Assembly (NCBI GenBank): GCA_009823395.1
Contig: CM020511.1
Coordinates: 20,504,001 to 20,568,000, forward strand
From: Thamnaconus septentrionalis
Taxonomy: Eukaryota; Chordata; Actinopteri; Tetraodontiformes; Monacanthidae
DNA length: 64,000 nucleotides
Direction: 5' to 3'
Position numbers and translations under genes: made by a program. Shown here piece after piece: positions 54,220 to 64,000 of the stretch (the first letter of the stretch is position 1; the number at the start of each line of letters is the position of its first letter). The notes under the pieces are model-generated. The model was not told where the DNA came from, did no database searches, and saw only the letters and a program-made list of their open reading frames with translations.

Positions 54220-55321
54220 AATTATGAGAGCTGTTTCCATCAAACAGTGACTAAGATTGACTAAGATTAATCAGGTAGGAGATAAAGAAAACGTCCCGTC
54301 GTGACGATTTGGACCAAATTTTGATCACTTGTCCAGGCTACGAAAATCTTCCTGTGATGACAAAATCAAGGCTTCAGCTTCTCCAGAGCGCCACCATCAT
54401 AAAACGAAAGCTTCATTTAGGAAAGCTAAATGTATTTTTTTGGGTAATTTTTTGGGGTAATTTCTGCATACAGCTTGATCATTCGGTTCACAAAATTGTC
54501 GAGTTGCCGTATAACCTGCCAAGGGACTACAGATGGGAATTAGCCTGACATATTTACATGTGATGTTCATTAATATGTGCCTTTTAACTAAATAAAACTA
54601 AAATAAACTAGTTTTTTTTTATCCCATAAAAGAAACATGTCATGATAATTACAAATAAGTATTCCCACAAATGCGTCGCACAGATGGAGCCTGGATACGG
54701 CCAGTAGCTCAAAGCCAGTCATCCAAAAAAGTCGCTGCTGTTCAGAGCGAACAGCAACAGCCTGCTCCTCGAGCGCCGCGTCTCTCCAGGTTGTTGATGG
54801 GCCCTCGTGCTCGGTGACAAACTGCCCGCTCGCGGCGCATTAGCAGAATGGAGCTTCTGACGTGGTCAACCAGCCGCATCGTGCTAATGATGCCGTTTCC
54901 ACAAGGCCCTTTACGCTGGCGCGCCGAGGTGACGATATCATATTTCAGCGGTGATGTCTCACTCTGCCGCGTCCTCACGTCACCTCGGCTCTCGTTTCCC
55001 CGTCAGCAGGCTGCGAGCGCGCCGGCCTGCGTCATGCGCTCATGAAGTCAACAATAAGATAAATGAGCCTTTTAATCAGGAGTGTGTGCATAAGTAGCGA
55101 TAACTAAGCAGAGCGCTGTATTAAATTTAGCTCCTCTTAGAACGGGAAATTAAAGTGTTAGCTCTGACTTTGCACACCGCCAGAGTCCAGGAAGGCTCAC
55201 TGCAGTTTGTATCCAGTAACCTTGTGTGCAGAATTGCACTTACATTTATTTTACTGTGATTTTTTAAAAGCAGAGCCTGACATGGACGCTAGAATGCTGC
55301 CAATGCAGCACTGCTCTGGTT

Positions 55322-55351
55322 CCTTCTTCTTCTTCTTCTTCTTCTTCTTCT
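55322..55351. repeat. (TTC)n microsatellite
   Basis: About ten TTC units in the presumed osbpl3 first intron. Confidence 0.95.
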
Positions 55352-55976
55352 GATCACTAATACAATGAATATTTGCAAATGACTTCACACCAAAGGTTAT
55401 ATTGCGCTCTCAGTGAAACATATAGTGGCATCAACCTTAAAACAAACCCGTCCTGGTGTTGTCTTCGTGCTTGTGCTGGATGAGAGTGAAAGCTTTGCTG
55501 TCGCGTCCGCTACAGGTTTGACACACCTGCTTTTGTTCCCACTCGGCTCTGCGTTCGCTTCAGCCGCTTTGTCCTTCGGCACCCACGAGCAACTAGTTTC
55601 CTAGGTATAATGAATAATTCAAACATGTGCTCTCTCCCTCTCCCTCTCCCTCTGTCTGCTTGCAGATCAATCACTGCCCCCCCCACACCCTGTCACTCAC
55701 TTTCTTTGCTGACATTGAAGCTCCTCCCTGTGCATTTATTCTCATTACATCACATATTCCTTCCACTTGAAGGCCGGGAAAACTAATGAGTGGCAGTGAG
55801 CTCATGCTTCTCTCAGTGAGGCCGTGCTAAAAGCTTTTTAAGTGGCGGGCTTCTCAAAGCGACTTCAACCCTCCTCCTCCTTCTGCTTCTTCTTCTTCTT
55901 CTTCTTCTCCTCCTCGCCAGCTGAGGAATGGTCCCGCTACTCCAGCCGTAGCCGCCGCTGGCCGGCCTGCAGGACG

Positions 55977-56326
55977 ATGGGCTCCGAGGAGCGCAGCTTA
56001 GCCAGCATGTCCCAGAAGATTTCCTCCCTGTCGCGCAGCAACAGCAGCTCCTCGTCCAAACACGACAGCCGACAGGTAACGGGCACCGCGGCGGGAGTTG
56101 TCACCAACAAAAGATCTTCCCCCTGCCGCGAGCTGTTGTGTCGGTAAAATATTAATATAAGTGATGTCTTGGAATGCAGCGTCCATATCCTGTCATCCCT
56201 CGTCTTTATCTGAAGATATCTGTGGTGCAGCTGAAGCATTTATTTATTTAATGGGCTCAGATTTGGCCTCAGTAATTCAAGTTTCAGGTGTTTTTACTTA
56301 CATACATACATATATGTATATATGTA

Positions 56327-56414
<88 letters not shown>

Positions 56415-59400
56415 ATATACATATACATCAGGAAAAGATAAACTTGCAGAAATATTTAATTTGGTTACTTCTATATATATATATATATATACCTCTTTTG
56501 AAGTTTGATCAAACTATGATAACACAATGTTTTCCCAACAGTGGAACAACCCAACCCAACAAGTGTTGAGGTTACAAACACTACCCAAGCAGTAGTTTGC
56601 CGTACACATAAATGTCTGGCAGCCAATACCGTGATGTCTAAATAAATAAGGTATTGAAATGTTTATACGAGTTTCTCTCACTTGTGGGAAGTTTGCAGCG
56701 CAGCGATCAAGCAGCTTCTGCCCCCAGCCTCATATTATTTTTCACACCTGAAATTAGAGCAATAAAGTTCACTCCTGCCCACCGCGCACCGAGACAGCAG
56801 CCGTCTGCTGATGTGCATCAACCACCAACAGCACCAGGAGTGACGGAGGGTTTTCATTAGCAGGGAGCCCCTGAGGCTACTAATAAACATTAGTTTCAAT
56901 CTGAAATCTCATGAGCGCTGAGTGTGAAAAGGACAAAATAAAATGAAGGAGAGGAACAATAAAGTTCCACGCATACACACACACACACATACACACTGCA
57001 CTAAAGGCAAAAATACACGAGATTGTTTGTTTTTCATGTTTACGAATCTTTTAACCAAATAACACAAACATAATTAGCACATTTGTTTCTGGTTTCATGC
57101 TTTTAGCCTTTTCATTTTGGGCTCTTTGCCCCACTGTCCATTGGCTGAGCCGCACCCGACTGATTAAACGTCCTCATCTGAGTGACGTCACTGCTTTCGC
57201 CACTGGAAGCGCCTCGTGACCTTGAAGACGTAGCGGGAAGAGTGGCGGGGCTGCTTGTGACGATGAATCACTGTGGGAATGTCGTGTTTCAGTGACGAGC
57301 ACTCAGGGAGAGTGAATGATACGCCCAGCAGCGCGGCAGCCCGGCAGTGCGGCAGCCCGGCAACGCGGCAGCCTGGCAGCGCGGCAGCCACGCCCTCTCT
57401 GACCGCTGGAAGCCAGGATTTATTTTCAACGGCCTCACCTCCAGCAGTCGGCCTCCCTGATGGATAGCGTTTGTTTAGCCAGAACCGCTCGGCGCTGTAA
57501 CAGTCAGGGACACGGCGAGATAACAGAGTCACCTCAAATCGCTGCCAGGAAACTCTCCCCGGGCCAGTGTGTGTGATGTGAATGTCGTTCGGGCCTCAGT
57601 TTTATTCCAAATAGAATCCCAAAACCCTTCAGTTCTTAACATAGAGAGCAGAGAGGTGCACTGAATGCATTTAGACATTTACAGCCATCCATCCATGTTT
57701 TTTGATATCAAGTCATGTCATTTTTATTTATATAGCACATTTACAAATGGCAAAGCCTCACCAAAGTGCTTCACAATAGAAGTGCATAGAGTGCAAACAC
57801 ATTGACCTATATAAATTTAAAAAAAATAAAAAAAAAAAAAAAAGGTAACTTTAGAGGCCACTGGAGGGAGCTACTCAAAAGCCAACGTGAGGAGATGAGT
57901 CTTTAAAAGTCACTTGAGGGCACCAAAGCTCTTGGCTGCATGGATGTGGGAGGGGTCGGCTTGGGACCAGCTACAGATATATATTTGTATATTTAATAGA
58001 GCGACACTGCAATATGTTCAACCCTTGATATTTGGACATGTTTGGGCGGCTGAAGTGTGTCAGCTGGTTTGTGCAACCAATGAAAACGCTTGTGTCCAGG
58101 TGAGGGAATCAGTATTTTTTTGTTTTCACAACTTGTTGTAAAAACACTGCACATAAAATCATGTTGCTTTCCCTTTTTCTGTCATTTACTATCATCTTTT
58201 GAAAAAAAAAAAAGTCTACAAAAACTCAGAACTCCAACCTAATAAAAGCTGTGTGGGATAATTGCATTAGATTAGTTTGTTGTGTTCCTGTTAACAGACG
58301 GCTCCCTTCCCGGGGTCATAAATGCAGAATAGTTTATTGCATTGTTGTTATTATGTTATCATTTGCATATTAATTTGATGATTAGCTATTTCATGTCTTA
58401 TATAAACCAACCAAGTGATGCGGCAATGTTTGTGCTCTTAAAAGTTATTACCTAACGCCCCGTCGATCCCCACAATGATTCCCGGCCTGCGATTCTCACA
58501 GCTGAGGTCGACAACAGGGCCGTTTGGATTACTGAGTGATGAAACGTCACCTTAATCTCCTTGTGGAGGATTTGAATTTAATCTCAGTCAGGAAATGATT
58601 ATGGTGGAGTGTGAGATTAGACAGGTAAGCTAATTTTGCATAAGGGAAGCACGAGGCAACGGCAGCTGCTGCTGCTGCTGCTGCTGCACACAGGCCCCGC
58701 CCACAGACCCCTCGCTGTGTCAGGCTCCACTAGAAGTTCTGCTCCTTGAGATGAATTTGATTCGATTCTGTGATGTGCGCAGTTTTGTTTTACTGCTGCC
58801 AAACCGTCCGTGCGACTTCCGCCTGTACTGAAGTGTGTTTTTGGAACTCCTCTCTGCCCACAGGACAGCTGGGAAATAGTGGAAGGCCTCCGGGGAGGCT
58901 TCGGCAATGTCATGGAGCCCCAGAAACAGGAAGGCTACCTGCTAAAGAGGAGGAAGTGGCCAATGAAAGGCTGGCATAAGGTAAAAAAAAAAAAAGGTCC
59001 CACGGGTGCTTTAGACTCATCGTTCAGATAGACAAACATGCCTGAGGTTTCCTTGAGTCTTCCACCTCAAGGTTTCTCGCCGCTCTGAAATCTGCTGACG
59101 CGCCTCGTCCGTCTATTAACCTAATTGAATGAGCTTCCCCACCAGCACCCGCAGAGGAGTCGCATGCACGTCTCTGCGCTCGCTCTGAAAGGCTTTCACT
59201 GCGATGACGCCGCCCGCATGTCTGGGTGATCCCCGCTAGGATGCATTAGCCAGCGGCCGCTCGGGTTGATGGTTCGCCATACGTTTAGTATTGACCTGCA
59301 AGTCGGAGCTTCTCGGGTCTTTGTGCGCTCAACAAATTTGATATCCGGGCGAAGCGCCGGAAGAGAATCACATCTTGCGAAGACGGAGGAGGAGAGAGAT

Positions 59401-62400
59401 TCCAAACTCAGAGATGTCTGCGTCACACAAAGACACAGCAGGGACGTTGCACATAATCCTCTTTTTTTTTTCGCTCACTGTTCTCCGTTCTTCCCCCTTC
59501 AGAGGTACTTCTTCCTGGACAAGGGCATCCTGAAGTACGGCAAGAGCATTGCTGATGTGAGTACAAAGACGACCCCATGACAGAACAAGTGGCCACTTTA
59601 TTCGGGAATAATAAAGCTCGGAATTGAACCCACGACCTTCTTGCTGTGAGGCAGCAGCATTAACCACTGCAGCACAGTGTCGCTGAATAAAATTCCATTA
59701 AACAACAAAAAAGGTCTTAAAACTCCATTGACGGTCAGGTGGAACACGTGATTGGAGACGTGTCCCCTGCACCGGTTTGTTTTGGTGTGTGTGCAGCCCA
59801 CAGGTGCAGCAGTAGGAAGCTGCATTTCTGTTGCGTGCGCAGGCTCTTGACGTTGTGCGCTTGTCTCCCAGATTGAGAAAGGGAAGCTACACGGCAGCAT
59901 CGACGTGGGTCTCTCCGTCATGGCCATTAAGAAGAAGGCCATGTGCATCGACCTGGACGCAGAGGAAAACATCTATCACTTGAAGGTAAAGTGCCATCAG
60001 GTCCACTGGATTACTGTCAGTTATCCTCACTGACACGCATGCGCTGAAATGACTTGAAAAGCAGGAGAATGGCTGTGTTTGTGCGTGTGTGCGTGCGTGT
60101 GTGAGTGCACGTGTGTTTCTTCACCTTGACCCCTTTGGTTTGTGCTCTCGTCCTCTTCCTGATTTCTGTCTGATTGCCTCTGCAGATTAAATCGCAGGAA
60201 CTGTTCGATGAGTGGGTGTCCAAGCTGCGCCACCACCGCCTCTATCGGCAAAACGAGATCTCCATGTACCCCGGTGACAAGTCCTTCCACTATCCCCACT
60301 ACTCGTCCCCGAGCTCCCCCAGCAAGGCTGAGAACGCGTTGCTCAGGAAGGTACAGTTTCCCTGCACGAAGAAATGCCTGCGCACAGGAGGAGAGAAGCC
60401 GCGCTGCCTCCCTTTGAAATATCAACTCCTTTGTGTTCGCTTCTATGTCTGTGGCATTTTTCACAAGAGCAGAATGTCATTGAGGTGACCTTTGGGTCTC
60501 TTTGCTTCCACGCAGTGCGTGTCCATACGAAGACAGTCCAGCGTGCCGTCTGCTGCCGCTCTCACTTTAAGCTGCAACAGCCAAGCCAAAGTGGCCGCCT
60601 GGCTCCAGTCATCTGACGACATGGACAAGTGCTCCAAAGGTGAGACAACAGCGCCGCCCCTTCTCCCGAGAATGGGAACTACAGTCTGTCTTGTGTCTTG
60701 TGGTTTGAGTGAAGGCCGAGGAGCGATTACTGTGAAGGTTGGAAATTAGAGAGACAAAGTTTAAAAGTAAAAGAAAAAATCCATTCAATAGTCCATTGGC
60801 TTTAGCCTGAACAGTAACTAAAGCCCGCAAAAGATGAACATACTGTAGTATGTATAATCAGCAGTTATGAGAACAATCAATGTAATGAGATGAAACAACA
60901 GCATCTTTCAAGTATTGCTCTCTCTGCTGTAACTGCGCCCAACCCTTGTGCTAACCCAAGGCAACTAGACCAGCCTGCAGCGGGCAGCTATTTAAAGAGC
61001 AGCTCCAGGTGGATTGAGGACCAGCAGACTGGAGAGTTTCTCCTGCTGCCTGTTATTCATTGAGACTTGTTGACTGATGTCACTTTCATGGCCTCATGCA
61101 CTCAAAGTACAAAAGCGAGGAGCAGGTGTTCAACCCTGTGATGGCCCAGCTTCACTGTTTCATTATGCTGTAAATGCTGGGCATAAAATAAGGTAAAAAG
61201 TAGGAGAATCGCTGTGTGTGTATGTGCATGTGTGTTTCTTCACTTTGACCCCTTTTTATTTGTGCTCTGATTAGTGTGTAGTTTATAAACACAGTGATAC
61301 AATCTATTGGAAAATAAATTTGTGTTTTTTTTATGAAACATCTACTAACCATTAAGCATTCTATCGATGAGCTTATTAATGAAGAGTAAAACATTTATAA
61401 CAGTGTTTATAACTAATAACTATGACTGCATACTAATTAGTATTTATTAATGCTTAACTAATGTTTAATAGTGTGTACTTATTATAAAGTGTAAGCAATA
61501 ATAATATTATTATAACACATACAAACCAAAATTGGTTCTGTAAACAAGCCTCTGGATCTGCTGGATGCTGGGCAGAGTGAGGACACTGACCCCCACCAAC
61601 AGCTGATACACACAGAGAGGAGAAGAACGAGGGTTGAACGTGTGTAAAACAAAACTTCTAATTTGTCATGTGTGCCATTTTGCGGCGTCCACACAAGCTC
61701 ATTAGCTTTGCAGGAATGCAGCATATCAACTTTTTCAGATGTGGGTGGTGAGTAATCGGGAAACAATGTTCCCAGACTGTGACTGGTCAGTCCAGTGAGG
61801 AGAAGAGGCCGCCTTGTCGGAAACCAGCAGCTCGCGTGTGAGCAGCTTGTCGGACAGCAGGCAGCCGAGTGGCGGCGGCGGCAGACAATGCCACCGCTTT
61901 TTGGCGTGTGGTTTCTGGCTCCTCCATCAGTGGGCGCGACGACAAAGAGTGGAATTGCCAAATAATGCAGAATAATATTGGATGAGAAGGAGCTCCTTTT
62001 CCTGCTCATTAGGAGAATCTCGGGGGGATTTCATCGGGATGCGGACCAGTCGCTGAGCCCAGGACAGACCAAACTGAAGACTGCATCAGCCTTGCAGGAC
62101 CACGAGAATAAAGGCTCGTGGCCAAATTTGGAGCTCCGTCTCTGAAAAGATTTGTCTGCGACGAGGCTGGAACCCCTCGGCTCCGACACTCCGAGAGCGA
62201 ACCACCACCATCCCCCACCCCCAGGGGGCGAAGTCGTGATGTCTGACTGACGATGTGTCTCTACAAGTTGTCTGGTGCAGACGAGCAGATCTTCAGACAA
62301 AGGACGTGTCCACAGAGGCTGTCCAGCGCACTCAGCACGCAGCAGTCAGGGACGGAAAGAAGTCGTGTTCTTCCAGAAAAAACACTCTGGACCTCTCGCT

Positions 62401-63651
62401 TCTTCTGCCCCACCTGATTTCTTTTTTCTATGGAAAATATTCAACTGGCTGCTCAGTACGACTGACCTTGATTCATGTCTGGATTGCTAGATTAGATAGA
62501 GAGCATGTGTATAAAATAGCAAATATTGCTATAATTGGCACATATATTCATAAAAAGATACAGTTTCCTGTGATAAATGACCGAAGTTTAAGATGATGTC
62601 ACTGCAGTCCTACAGTGCTGAAAACAAACATTTTTTGAACAGTTAAAAGATTTGAAGAAAAGATCAGCAACATCATTTCCTCAAGCTTAAATGCCATTAT
62701 GTCAAAAGTCGGCAGCTTTGGTCCTGATTTGTTGGAGCAGCTGACCAGGAGGCATGTCCACCTGGATATCATATCTAGAGGCCAACATGTGTGAAGAAGC
62801 CATGGATCCCTCACCTGGAAGTGCAAAGAATTAAACTGAGACCAACGCAACTTCTTTTGATTTGACTGTAAATGGACGCTGCAGTTGTTCACTGACCTCC
62901 TGAGCGCTGCCTTGTACTCGTCACCACTTCATGCTCTCCTCTCCGCCACAGATCTGTCCGTGTGCGAGGCCCACATCCTGGAACTCAACCACCTTCTTCA
63001 GAGTATGGAGGTCCTGCATCGCACCTACTCAGCCCCGTCCATCCAGGCGCTGCAGGTCAGCACTTCAGTCGTCCTCAGCAGTTCTTAGCTTTAGCTCCAG
63101 TCTGAGACGCTGTGCAGTAAATTTATCCACATTCAAAACAGTTTTTTTTATTTATAGAACCCATCTGGTTTTATCATCCATCATTTCACGTCGGCCTCGA
63201 GACGTTCAGCGCTAAACATAGAACGTTCTCGCAGCCGCGATGATGAAAGCGTTTCCAAAAAAAGTACAAAATCTCGCCCTTCTGACTTCCGATTTATCCA
63301 GGCGTCAACGTTTGACAGCCCCAAGAAGGAAAAGAGGCTCCCGAGGAAATGGCGCAAAAACTACAACAAAGATGTCAAAACAACTCTGCAGGTAACGTGG
63401 AGCTGACAGGCATGATGGGGAAGATTTTTTATATATTTTATGTATATCTTTTTTAGCTCATGAGTTCAAACTCTACCTCTCCCTGCTGTTCTTCAAGGTA
63501 CCCAGCTGCATCTCCTCCACCCGCCTGCACGCCTCCAACCCCAACCTCTCGTCGGCTGCGCTCGCCAGTGACAAGGTCGACCCCGAGTCCCTGGAGTCGG
63601 CGTTCGACGTGGCCAAGCTGCAGGAGGACTTCTGCCGCGTCGCCGCCAGCT
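55977..63651 (+). CDS. osbpl3: Oxysterol-binding protein-related protein 3 (N-terminal part; continues beyond window)
   Basis: ORP3 is a lipid-transfer protein at ER-plasma-membrane contacts that binds phosphoinositides through its PH domain and VAP through FFAT motifs. Nine in-phase exons: 55977-56075 (start), 58864-58980, 59503-59556, 59872-59985, 60186-60350, 60516-60639, 62952-63055, 63302-63391 and 63498-63651, giving about 340 residues. The start MGSEERSL in an exon beginning at 55921 parallels human MMSDEKNL; the frame is open 5' of it within the exon, so a further upstream start cannot be excluded. The PH domain spans about residues 52-146 ([53 protein letters not shown]). Then come [33 protein letters not shown] and FDSPKKEKR, which fit OSBPL3 rather than OSBPL6 or OSBPL7. 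The lipid-binding ORD is to the right of the window. Confidence 0.92.
56329..56408. repeat. (TA)n microsatellite in an osbpl3 intron
   Basis: About 40 TA units in the intron after the start exon. A shorter (TA)n follows at 56472-56491. Confidence 0.96.
57326..57389. repeat. GC-rich minisatellite, 16-bp unit, about 4 copies
   Basis: Units of the type CAGCGCGGCAGCCCGG repeat with point changes (CAGTGCGG, CAACGCGG, GCCTGG). It lies in the intron between osbpl3 exons 1 and 2. Confidence 0.85.
57715..57780. repeat. Interspersed-repeat fragment (TTTATATAGCACATTT type)
   Basis: TTTTTATTTATATAGCACATTT...CCAAAGTGCTTCACAATAG is a common fish retroposon end. A more diverged relative (AAATTTTATCTATAAAGCACTTTTC) is at 63871-63900. 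Confidence 0.55.
58665..58687. repeat. (CTG)n microsatellite
   Basis: Seven to eight CTG units, about 180 bp upstream of the second osbpl3 coding exon. Confidence 0.9.
59620..59690 (-). mobile_element. tRNA-like SINE head, copy 2
   Basis: On the minus strand: AGCGACACTGTGCTGCAGTGGTTAA...GGTCGTGGGTTCAATTCC. It retains the A-box-like and B-box-like segments (59674-59664 and 59630-59620) with substitutions relative to copy 1. It lies in an osbpl3 intron. Confidence 0.65.
60640..62951 (+). other. Intron 6 of osbpl3
   Basis: A 2.3-kb intron with no further exon recognised on either strand. The acceptor CCGCCACAG at 62951 leads into [12 protein letters not shown]. Contents are unique-looking AT-rich sequence with a GC-richer stretch at about 61780-62320. 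Confidence 0.6.
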
Positions 63652-63706
63652 GTGAGTGAGAAAACTGACCATCCTTTGTTTACTGTCAGAACTCATGCCG
63701 TGTTTC

Positions 63707-63845
63707 TCCATCCATCCATCCATCCATCCATCCATCCATTGTCAGTACCCACTCCTACCTGAGCTCAGGGTCACGGGGGTCTGCTGGAGCCTCTCCCAGC
63801 TGTCACAGGGTGAAGGCAGGGTGACACCCTGGACCAGTCGTCAGT
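63707..63845 (-). repeat. Interspersed-repeat end, copy C, with (ATCC)n
   Basis: Eight ATCC units, then GTCAGTACCCACTCCTACCTGAG, AGGGTCACGGGGGTCTGCTGG and CACCCTGGACCAGTCG. This is the longest of three copies of the same fish repeat in the window. Confidence 0.75.
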
Positions 63846-64000
63846 TCATAATAATGAATAATAGTCACAGTAAATTTTATCTATAAAGCACTTTTCATTG
63901 GGAAATCTCAAATAGCCACAGATAAAATAGAAAAAAAGGAAAAACTGTGAATCAAGACAATTTGAAACTTAAATCCGCAGGGCCACACAGAGCCAAACGA
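63846..64000. other. osbpl3 intronic sequence at the window edge
   Basis: No exon recognised. It holds a diverged TATAAAGCACTTTTC retroposon fragment (63871-63900). Confidence 0.5.

Larger units (their letters stand above)
44661..55920 (+). other. Presumed long first intron of osbpl3
   Basis: No recognisable exon across about 11 kb. Contents include (CCT)n at 44908-44937, GATGAT repeats at 45060-45130, (TG)n at 45377-45405, the MITEs listed separately, and a TTTACATGCA-containing repeat fragment at about 47121-47215. A (TTC)n tract is at 55322-55351. If the 44.4-kb exons do not belong to osbpl3, this is intergenic. Confidence 0.4.

Noticed and set aside
57188..57532. A 114-codon minus-strand frame with Ala/Gly/Leu repeats
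   Set aside because: The repeats come from the GC-rich minisatellite inside an osbpl3 intron.

Overview
This is a vertebrate genomic window, almost certainly from a ray-finned (teleost) fish. The genes are split into short exons with GT-AG introns, (CA)n, (TA)n and (ATCC)n microsatellites are dense, and the interspersed repeats are of types common in fish: Tc1-like and other MITEs, a hAT element, tRNA-like SINE heads and a LINE 3' end. No bacterial, viral or CRISPR-like features were seen.

Five protein-coding genes can be read exon by exon. On the minus strand, right to left: a PDE11A-family dual cyclic-nucleotide phosphodiesterase (35357-26007, 20 exons, 909 codons, apparently complete); an HP1/CBX3-like chromobox protein (6680-2531, 4 exons, 183 codons, complete); and the 5' part of sorting nexin 10 (767 down past base 1). 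On the plus strand: an SPMIP4 (C7orf31) homologue (39694-42560, 8 exons, probably lacking its 5'-most exon) and the N-terminal half of OSBPL3/ORP3, an oxysterol-binding-protein relative with a PH domain (coding 55977 to beyond the window; probable non-coding 5' exons near 44.4-44.7 kb).

CBX3>SNX10 and C7orf31>(CYCS)>OSBPL3 are human 7p15 (HOXA-linked) neighbourhoods in the same relative orientations, so this is an orthologous block. Two things differ. A PDE11 gene sits inside it, whereas human PDE11A lies beside OSBPL6 on the HOXD-linked paralogon. CYCS and HNRNPA2B1, the expected human neighbours of these genes, were not recognised in the corresponding intervals.

Layout: 1-0.8 kb snx10; 2.5-7.1 kb cbx3-like gene and its CpG-rich promoter, with a hAT element in its last intron; 7.5-24 kb gene-poor and repeat-rich, with a GC-rich patch at 17 kb and very long (TA)n arrays at 19 kb; 24.5-35.6 kb pde11a-like with nested MITEs in its introns; 35.6-39.7 kb intergenic; 39.7-42.9 kb spmip4; 44.3-64 kb osbpl3, whose first intron of about 11 kb holds several MITEs. 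The five genes do not form one pathway: they cover endosomal sorting, heterochromatin, cyclic-nucleotide signalling, the sperm axoneme and lipid transfer. They sit together because of ancient synteny.
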